Below, piece after piece: positions 29,894 to 33,934 of a DNA stretch of 33,934 nucleotides. The translations under genes and the position numbers were made by a program. The stretch spans positions 1-33,934 of the forward strand of contig NZ_SMBY01000018.1 of NCBI RefSeq assembly GCF_004342665.1, in the 5' to 3' direction. Each line of letters starts with the position of its first letter. Position 1 is the first letter of the stretch. The notes under the pieces were generated by a model. The model was not told the DNA's origin, searched no databases, and saw nothing but the letters and a program-made list of their open reading frames with translations. The stretch comes from Samsonia erythrinae. GTDB lineage: Bacteria > Pseudomonadota > Gammaproteobacteria > Enterobacterales > Enterobacteriaceae.

Positions 29894-30529
29894 ATGAAAC
29901 TTTTCATCTACGAACACTGCCCTTTCTGCGTCAGAGCAAGAATGATTTTCGGCCTGAAGGATCTGCCATTTGAGCAATCTGTCATTATGGAAAATGATAT
30001 TGACACACCAACGCGTATGGTGGGCCGTAAAGTTGTCCCTATCCTCCAGAAAGAAGACGGTAGCTTCATGCCGGAAAGCATGGATATTGTCCGCTATGTC
30101 GACAGCAAGAAAGCGCCCTTAATTGCAGACAAGCCCGTGGATGATGACATTGAGGCCTGGTGTAAATCCGCATCCAGTACCGTGTTTAACCTTGCAGTCC
30201 CTCGCTTCACGCAAACCGATTTCAAAGAGCTATCCACGCCAGAAGCGCGTAATGCTTACATTCAGCGCGAAGAAAAAGCCTTCGGCGATCTGGATGCGCT
30301 GATAGCGAAAACACCCGAGCTCATCGCAGACGTAGAAAAGAAGCTCGCCATGCTGGAACCTCGTCTGAACAACATCAATACGATTTCCACCACGGATTTT
30401 ATTCTGTTCCCTATCTTACTTTCACTTACGATCGTTAAAGATGTGCAGTTCGGTCCGAATGTCCATGCATACCTTGAGCGCGTCTCGAAAGCCTGCAAAG
30501 TGGCGTTACTGACTGATAAGGCTCTGTAG
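29894..30529 (+). CDS. grxB: glutaredoxin 2
   Basis: Monomeric glutathione-dependent disulfide oxidoreductase with a GST-like fold. The 211-aa product begins MKLFIYEHCPFC with the active site C9-P-F-C12. The cis-proline region VVPILQKEDG and a glutathione-binding ESMDIVRYVD follow, and the C-terminal half is helical. E. coli Grx2 has 215 aa. The ATG at 29894 follows AAGAGA; ten in-frame codons further upstream are not part of the family. It ends in a strong terminator that has a second copy further right. Confidence 0.95.
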   Translation: MKLFIYEHCPFCVRARMIFGLKDLPFEQSVIMENDIDTPTRMVGRKVVPILQKEDGSFMPESMDIVRYVDSKKAPLIADKPVDDDIEAWCKSASSTVFNLAVPRFTQTDFKELSTPEARNAYIQREEKAFGDLDALIAKTPELIADVEKKLAMLEPRLNNINTISTTDFILFPILLSLTIVKDVQFGPNVHAYLERVSKACKVALLTDKAL

Positions 30530-30532
30530 AAG

Positions 30533-30571
30533 AAAAAGCCGGAAAGATCGTGAGATCGCTTCCGGCTTTTT
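30533..30571. terminator. grxB terminator, copy 1 of a duplicated hairpin
   Basis: Stem AAAAAGCCGGA / TCCGGCTTTTT with inner GATC-GTGA-GATC pairing starts 4 bp after the grxB stop. The 39-base core differs from the copy at 31169-31207 at only three positions. Confidence 0.92.
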
Positions 30572-30606
30572 GCATTACTTAATAACGGTAATGATATTTA
30601 TGCTTA

Positions 30607-30972
30607 TCAAAATCGTGGCTTACACTCATATTTTTGGTTCGGGTCACGTTTTAGGCTACTCTTGGTCAACCATGTTTTGGTAAACTCGCCGCCCGGTAAT
30701 AATTCATTGCCGTTATCAGAGACTTTAATAGTGAAAGCGCCGTTGGAATACAGAGTGATAACGCGATTATCATCTTTTCCTTCCACAACATAAGCCGCAT
30801 TCACAAAATCATAAAGCGCCTACCCTGACGGGCAAAACGTCAGGCTTTCGTTCAGGGAGCTTTTATCCTGATTCACAAACACACTTTCAAGCCATTGCGG
30901 CTCTTCTCCCATTACGGCTAATGGCAGACTCAACACGAATGGAATTTCTAAAAATTTAATATATCTTTTCAT
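30607..30972 (-). pseudogene. small exported protein interrupted by a TAG codon
   Basis: One continuous frame of 122 codons starts with ATG at 30972. It is broken only by TAG at codon 51, after TFCPSG, and continues with ALYDFVNAAYVVEG to the stop at 30607. The N terminus MKRYIKFLEIPFVLSLPLAV looks like a signal peptide. One Cys lies in each half (FCPSG and YECKPRF), so a disulfide is possible. The family was not recognised. The downstream part still reads as a folded, polar protein, so the stop is probably recent. A sequencing error or programmed readthrough cannot be excluded. Confidence 0.6.
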
Positions 30973-31049
30973 GACAAACTCATTTTTATAAAAAATAACA
31001 ACGTGATAAAAATATATTTTTATTCTGACAACGCCAACCCGCCGGCCGC

Positions 31050-31142
31050 CGGCTGGAAGAGTCGGGCTTTATCACCGGGATGCCCGTGACCGTCACTGTG
31101 GAAAGAGGCAGGATTATTATTGAGACGCAGATTAATTTGTAA
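31050..31142 (+). pseudogene. C-terminal relic of a SymE-like protein
   Basis: The frame reads RLEESGFITGMPVTVTVERG and then IIIETQINL before TAA. This matches the LEEAGF-TG-V-V core of SymE toxin-family proteins. No start or N-terminal half remains, since an in-frame stop lies just upstream. SymE-like genes often sit near rhs and polymorphic-toxin loci, which fits the neighbours. Confidence 0.6.
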
Positions 31143-31168
31143 CGGTTAACCTGACCGCTAATAAAATA

Positions 31169-31207
31169 AAAAAGCCGGAAGGATCGTCAGATCACTTCCG
31201 GCTTTTT
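31169..31207. repeat. second copy of the grxB terminator hairpin
   Basis: The 39-base core matches 30533-30571 at 36 positions and keeps the stem AAAAAGCCGGA / TTCCGGCTTTTT. The stop codon of the mafI-like gene overlaps its right end, so here it can also end leftward transcription of the toxin-immunity pair. Confidence 0.92.
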
Positions 31208-31476
31208 TAAATAATGAACTCTTTTAGACGATCACTAGTAATATTTTTATCTATGTGCATAAGACTGGATAACTTCATTATTAAATTAAAAGAGTCATTA
31301 GTAATTAACTTCCTCTCTTCGAAGACAATATCAATTGTTGTTTCTAAAGCTAATCCATATTCACCATAATCAATAAACTCTTTAATTTCCAACAACTCCT
31401 CTGGAACAAAAAAACCATCTAGTGATTTCATTAAATTAGAAAAAACAAGTTCTATTTCTTGATAATCAGCTTTCAT
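31207..31476 (-). CDS. MafI-type immunity protein
   Basis: Small acidic protein of 89 aa. The segment EELLEIKEFIDYGEYGLALETTIDIVFEE is split here only to name it: LLEIKEFIDYGEYGLALET is the typical core of MafI-family immunity proteins, which are found beside polymorphic toxins. Its ATG overlaps the stop of the EndoU toxin frame by one base (TAATG), the usual toxin-immunity arrangement. Low GC relative to the core genes suggests transfer. It probably binds and blocks the adjacent EndoU nuclease. That pairing is inference from position and family. Confidence 0.75.
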   Translation of the reverse strand: MKADYQEIELVFSNLMKSLDGFFVPEELLEIKEFIDYGEYGLALETTIDIVFEERKLITNDSFNLIMKLSSLMHIDKNITSDRLKEFII

Positions 31477-31904
31477 TAGCGTGGATTCCTTGGCACGTTA
31501 GTTGGGAAACCAGAAACAATATCACCATTTTTTTCTTGAATGACTCTTATATCTATTCCATCCCTAGTTCCATTAGTTACCAACCTTCCCCCTCTACCTA
31601 CTGTAGGCGTAAGCGAAGGATCTGTGGCTATGTCAGATATATTATGCATAATTTTATCATCAGACCATCCTTGCGGAAATTCACTTTTCCCAGGTATGCC
31701 TGTTCCTGGTCGATGCCCTCCACCAGTAGCATCCCCATCAAGAATATGCTGCCGACGCTTAGGTGTAGCAAGGTCTACGTATTCATCAGGTTTCTCAGGA
31801 TCAGGACACCCAGTCAACCCCAGCGGGTCAACCCATTCTAAGGGATTGCTTACATAAGCTTGAGGTCGGATACCACCTCTTAAACCTATCGGATCATAGG
31901 GACA
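31476..31904 (-). pseudogene. rhs 3' end with EndoU nuclease toxin domain, 5'-truncated
   Basis: The frame enters within an Rhs core ([25 protein letters not shown]) and passes the canonical DPLGL junction. It then continues into a toxin tip with the bacterial EndoU pattern: [44 protein letters not shown] and a final GFPTN. The two His residues and the Lys are the expected catalytic residues of EndoU RNases, which in contact-dependent inhibition cut tRNA anticodon loops. The rest of the Rhs protein is missing: an in-frame TAA lies at 31926-31928 and foreign GC-rich DNA follows. No good start remains, so it is probably a silent donor module. Confidence 0.75.
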
Positions 31905-32211
31905 ACTCCGGTGCAGTCGTACTTTTTAGTGCACTCAACCTATTGAAGTAACGGCCTTTTTAGAATGCGTTTTCGGCCATATTAACACGCCCGTAACCCG
32001 AACATCCCGACGCGCACTTTTACCCCCGGACACGCTACCGCCACGCTGTGACTTCCCTGTCTGCATAAGCCACATCATAGCAGCGGCGTCAGCCGCTGCC
32101 ATTACTCGTTTTACTACTGAACCGGAGTTTATCGTGGCGCGAGCCGTTCCGCAGCTTGCCTGTGGGACGGTGAAGCGTCTGCCGGGTGCGGGCTGGCGAA
32201 GCCCGCAAGAC

Positions 32212-32355
32212 AAGCCGTTAAGCAGGGAGGCCCCCGGCGGGGGCCGCACGGGGCGGAGATGGCGAGCACGGGAACGAGCAAGGAGCCACGCGACTGCGAG
32301 CCGGGCGCAGCCAGTGCAGCGGGGTCGGGGCGGGGGCGAGGTGAAGCCGTTAAGC
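32212..32355 (+). repeat. 12-bp direct repeat pair AAGCCGTTAAGC
   Basis: AAGCCGTTAAGC occurs at 32212-32223 and 32344-32355, 132 bp apart, each followed by a GG-rich AGGC. The GTTAAGC part fits the GTTRRRY core of integron attC sites, but the remaining attC elements are not clear. Confidence 0.6.
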
Positions 32356-32589
32356 GGAGGCCGTCAGGCCGACAACCCCTTTTCTGTTGATGTTGGCCGA
32401 AGACTGACTTTGTGGCCAGCGCCGCCAGGGACGGCGGCCACACCGTGAGAGCCAGGGAAGGAACATCGGGGCCGACAGCAGAGGGCGCAGCCCTGTGCGC
32501 CACGCTGTGCCAGAGTACCGAACCCCGGCGGCCAGCCGCACACCATTGCCAAGGAAGACCGCAGCGCGCCCTTGCGTTGAACGGCGCCG

Positions 32590-32649
32590 ACATAATGTTC
32601 GTTACGCGTTGGCCGCGTTCAGCGGCTTTCGCGTAATGCCACATTATGT
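32590..32649. repeat. 60-bp imperfect cruciform
   Basis: Nested arms: ACATAATGT / ACATTATGT (outer, perfect), GTTACGCG / CGCGTAAT (one mismatch), CCGC / GCGG (inner). Small asymmetric bulges separate the arms, as in recombination hairpins. It is directly followed by GTTGAAT. Confidence 0.75.
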
Positions 32650-32729
32650 TGAATGACGAACGGCCAGCAACCATGCTTGCAGAGAGTGATGGCGGTGAGC
32701 GCTGGCCGGGCGACATTTACCGCCGGAGC

Positions 32730-32780
32730 GCCTTAGCCACATAAGGCAAGCGGTGCGCCATGGACGGCGCAGCGTTTGCC
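32730..32780. repeat. two adjacent hairpins next to parE
   Basis: GCCTTA / TAAGGC (32730-32747) leads into a larger hairpin GGCAAGCGGTGCGCC-ATGGAC with the complementary arm GGCGCA...TTTGCC (32745-32780). The shared GGC means that only one of the two can form at a time. They end 55 bp after the parE stop and may act on its transcript. Confidence 0.7.
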
Positions 32781-32835
32781 CGGCACCGTCCTGCGATGTT
32801 GAAGAGAGTGAGCTACTTTTTGTGACTGTCTGCGT

Positions 32836-33156
32836 TCAGTCAGCATCATCCGTCAGCAGGTCGCTTTCATAGTCCTGACCACCGTGCCAGATGCCCAGCA
32901 CCGTTACCGTCCTTTTGTCTTCTTCCACCATAAAGGCAATGACCGTTCTTTTACGGTAGTTCGTCACGCGAAGCCCCGCCAGAAGGTCATTACGGGTGTT
33001 TCCCCTCTCCGGGAACAGCGCCAGTGACTCACAGTAATCAACCACGCTTTCCGTGTAGCTCAGCGCCGTATTCGGTGTCGCCGCCTCCGCGATATAACCA
33101 TACAACGCCGCCAGTTGATCTTCCGCCTCGGGTGCGAACACCACCTGATACTCCAT
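32836..33156 (-). CDS. parE: RelE/ParE-family toxin
   Basis: Type II toxin of 106 aa with the ParE-like pattern: FAPEAEDQLAALYGYIAE in the first helices, then ALFPERGNTRNDLLAGLRV and YRKRTVIAFMVEEDKRTVTVLGI, and the C-terminal HGGQDYES. ParE proteins poison DNA gyrase; RelE relatives cut mRNA. The length and LFPERG segment favour ParE. The ATG overlaps the antitoxin stop by one base (TAATG). It lies downstream of a recombinase gene, as is common for stabilisation modules of mobile elements. Confidence 0.88.
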   Translation of the reverse strand: MEYQVVFAPEAEDQLAALYGYIAEAATPNTALSYTESVVDYCESLALFPERGNTRNDLLAGLRVTNYRKRTVIAFMVEEDKRTVTVLGIWHGGQDYESDLLTDDAD

Positions 33157-33434
33157 TATGACTCTCCAGTCGCCTTCTTATGCTCGGCTTTCAGTCTGTT
33201 TCTTATGTCGTTACCGCTGAGGCTGTCCGTTTCACCCCGTTGCAGCGCATTCCATGCCGGAACAACCTGCTCCTGCAACCACTTCTCCACCGCATTATCA
33301 CGCGCCAGCAGTGCCCGAAGTCCTTCTCGGATAACTTCGCTTTCCGATGCATATTCGCCGCTGGCAACACGCGCTTTGACCAGTGCCGCCATCTCATTCG
33401 GCAACGTGATGCTCATCTGCTGTGTCGTTCTCAT
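33156..33434 (-). CDS. parD: ParD-family ribbon-helix-helix antitoxin
   Basis: Antitoxin of 92 aa. The N-terminal ribbon-helix-helix domain reads TTQQMSITLPNEMAALVKAR with VASGEYASESEVIREGLRAL. A C-terminal region wraps the toxin (VEKWLQEQVVPAWNALQRGE, NRLKAEHKKATGES). It neutralises ParE and normally represses its own operon. GAAAGGGG precedes the ATG. The gene starts 47 bp after the recombinase stop. Confidence 0.9.
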   Translation of the reverse strand: MRTTQQMSITLPNEMAALVKARVASGEYASESEVIREGLRALLARDNAVEKWLQEQVVPAWNALQRGETDSLSGNDIRNRLKAEHKKATGES

Positions 33435-33466
33435 TGGTAACCCCTTTCTCCGCCAAGTAGGATTTA

Positions 33467-33495
33467 ATCATACTCATTCTTTTACCCCTTGTCAG
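33467..33495 (-). promoter_or_regulatory. predicted parDE promoter
   Basis: Minus strand CTGACA (33490-33495) and TATGAT (33467-33472) with 17-bp spacing. The -35 box lies in the last codons of the recombinase gene, inside a small dyad CCCCT-TGTC-AGGGG (33486-33499) that could be the ParD operator. Confidence 0.6.
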
Positions 33496-33934
33496 GGGCG
33501 GCTCGCGTTGTTTTCTTTCGGCGTGACTTCGGTTTCCGCTCTGCCGGGTGCGTCTTCTCATGCACCGCTTTCAGATGACCGATAGCAACCCGCGTGTAGA
33601 CCTGCGTGGTTTCCAGCTTCTCATGGCCGAGTATCGCTTGTATGTGTCGTGTGTCCGCGCCGCGCTCCAGCATCTGTGTCGCCATCGAGTGACGGAACAC
33701 ATGGCACGCCCCGGCTTTTTTCAGGTGCGCGTCATCCCGTATCGCCCGGCCTGCCAGTATCGTCAGCGTTGACCGCGCCAGCCGTTTGCCCCATATCGTC
33801 ACGAACAGATAGCCGCTGTCGTGCTTCGTCGTCAGCCGTGGCCGCACCGCATCCAGATAGCGTTGTACCCAGACCAGCGCCCGCAGCCCCACTGGCACCA
33901 CTCGGTCTTTGTTCCCCTTGCCCTGTCTGACGAC
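33482..33934 (-). CDS. XerC/D-like tyrosine recombinase, C-terminal part
   Basis: The 5' end lies outside the window; 150 residues are visible. Catalytic elements of tyrosine recombinases are present: Lys in RQGKGNKDRVVPVG, the HxxR box in CHVFRHSMATQML, ERGADTRHIQAILGH with the second His, and the nucleophile Tyr in TTQVYTRV. The first catalytic Arg lies beyond the window. The tail is rich in Lys and Arg (ERKPKSRRKKTTRA). It resembles integrases of mobile elements more than housekeeping XerC/XerD. parD and parE follow on the same strand. Confidence 0.9.
   Translation of the reverse strand, partial: VVRQGKGNKDRVVPVGLRALVWVQRYLDAVRPRLTTKHDSGYLFVTIWGKRLARSTLTILAGRAIRDDAHLKKAGACHVFRHSMATQMLERGADTRHIQAILGHEKLETTQVYTRVAIGHLKAVHEKTHPAERKPKSRRKKTTRAAPDKG

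Larger units (their letters stand above)
31930..32835. other. hairpin-dense, apparently non-coding GC-rich block
   Basis: About 900 bp without a gene that looks real. At least nine strong inverted repeats are packed between 32081 and 32780. Examples are CAGCGGC / GCCGCTG (32081-32098), GCGGGCT / AGCCCGC (32188-32206), GGCCCCC / GGGGGCC (32229-32245), a dyad at 32411-32442, GGCGCA / TGCGCC (32484-32501) and GGCCAGC / GCTGGCC (32662-32707). Open frames here are long only because GC-rich DNA has few stops; their compositions are Arg/Ala/Pro-rich. It may be a structured RNA or a set of recombination sites. Confidence 0.55.
31905..33934. mobile_element. GC-rich inserted segment with recombinase and parDE
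   Basis: From about 31905 the sequence changes from AT-rich Rhs-tip DNA to GC-rich DNA. The segment carries a hairpin-dense block, parE, parD and a tyrosine recombinase and continues beyond the window. It truncates the rhs fragment, so it was probably inserted or recombined there. The left boundary is placed where the Rhs frame loses similarity. Terminal repeats could not be defined with only one end visible. Confidence 0.5.

Noticed and set aside
32134-32448. 104-codon plus-strand frame in the same block
   Set aside because: Opposite strand to the above, same low-complexity composition; both are better explained by lack of stops in GC-rich DNA.
32129-32716. 195-codon minus-strand frame in the GC-rich block
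   Set aside because: Composition follows the GC bias (Arg, Pro, Ala, Ser), it crosses the strongest hairpins, and no domain pattern or ribosome site is visible.

Overview
The window comes from the chromosome of an enterobacterium. Gene content and sequence are close to Escherichia coli throughout (clpB-pgeF-rluD / bamD / raiA / pheL-pheA / tyrA-aroF / rpsP-rimM-trmD-rplS / ffh / ypjD / luxS-micA-gshA / tRNA-Arg x3-tRNA-Ser-csrA-alaS-recX-recA-pncC). The combination and the moderate GC fit Pectobacteriaceae (Pectobacterium, Brenneria or Dickeya type). That family assignment is inference from sequence style and synteny, not from a search.

Layout. 1-240: promoter and first leader bases of an rRNA operon that runs leftward out of the window, then the clpB terminator. 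247-4700: leftward clpB, pgeF and rluD. 4731-7724: rightward bamD, raiA and pheL-pheA with an attenuator. 7785-9986: leftward tyrosine operon aroF-tyrA with TyrR-type boxes. 10214-12683: rightward btsR-like regulator, a DUF2799 lipoprotein, an unplaced methyltransferase and a possible small RNA. 12794-16403: leftward ffh and the rpsP-rimM-trmD-rplS operon. 16573-17367: ypjD. 17462-20754: leftward luxS, gshA, yqaA and yqaB, with the sigma-E small RNA MicA between luxS and gshA. 21151-21859: three tRNA-Arg(ACG) genes and one tRNA-Ser(GCT). 22148-27617: leftward csrA, alaS, recX, recA (LexA box) and pncC. 28258-30529: rightward SRPBCC protein, marC and grxB.

The right end (about 30530-33934) is accessory DNA. 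Next to grxB are two near-identical copies of one terminator that bracket decayed pieces: a small exported protein split by a TAG codon and the tail of a SymE-like protein. Beyond the second copy lies a displaced 3' end of an rhs gene carrying an EndoU-type nuclease toxin, followed by a one-base-overlapping MafI-type immunity gene. The rhs piece is cut off upstream by GC-rich DNA that contains about 900 bp of hairpin-dense, apparently non-coding sequence, a parDE toxin-antitoxin pair and the C-terminal half of a XerC/D-like tyrosine recombinase that runs off the window.

How the genes work together. Most of the window is housekeeping: translation (rrn promoter, tRNAs, alaS, S16, L19, RimM, TrmD, RluD, RaiA), protein targeting and envelope assembly (Ffh, BamD, MicA), protein disaggregation (ClpB), aromatic amino-acid synthesis (PheA, TyrA, AroF), DNA repair (RecA, RecX), redox and thiol metabolism (GshA, GrxB), and global or quorum regulation (CsrA, LuxS). 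The best candidate for something not already described is the right-hand end: the orphan EndoU/MafI module and the hairpin array linked to the recombinase and parDE.
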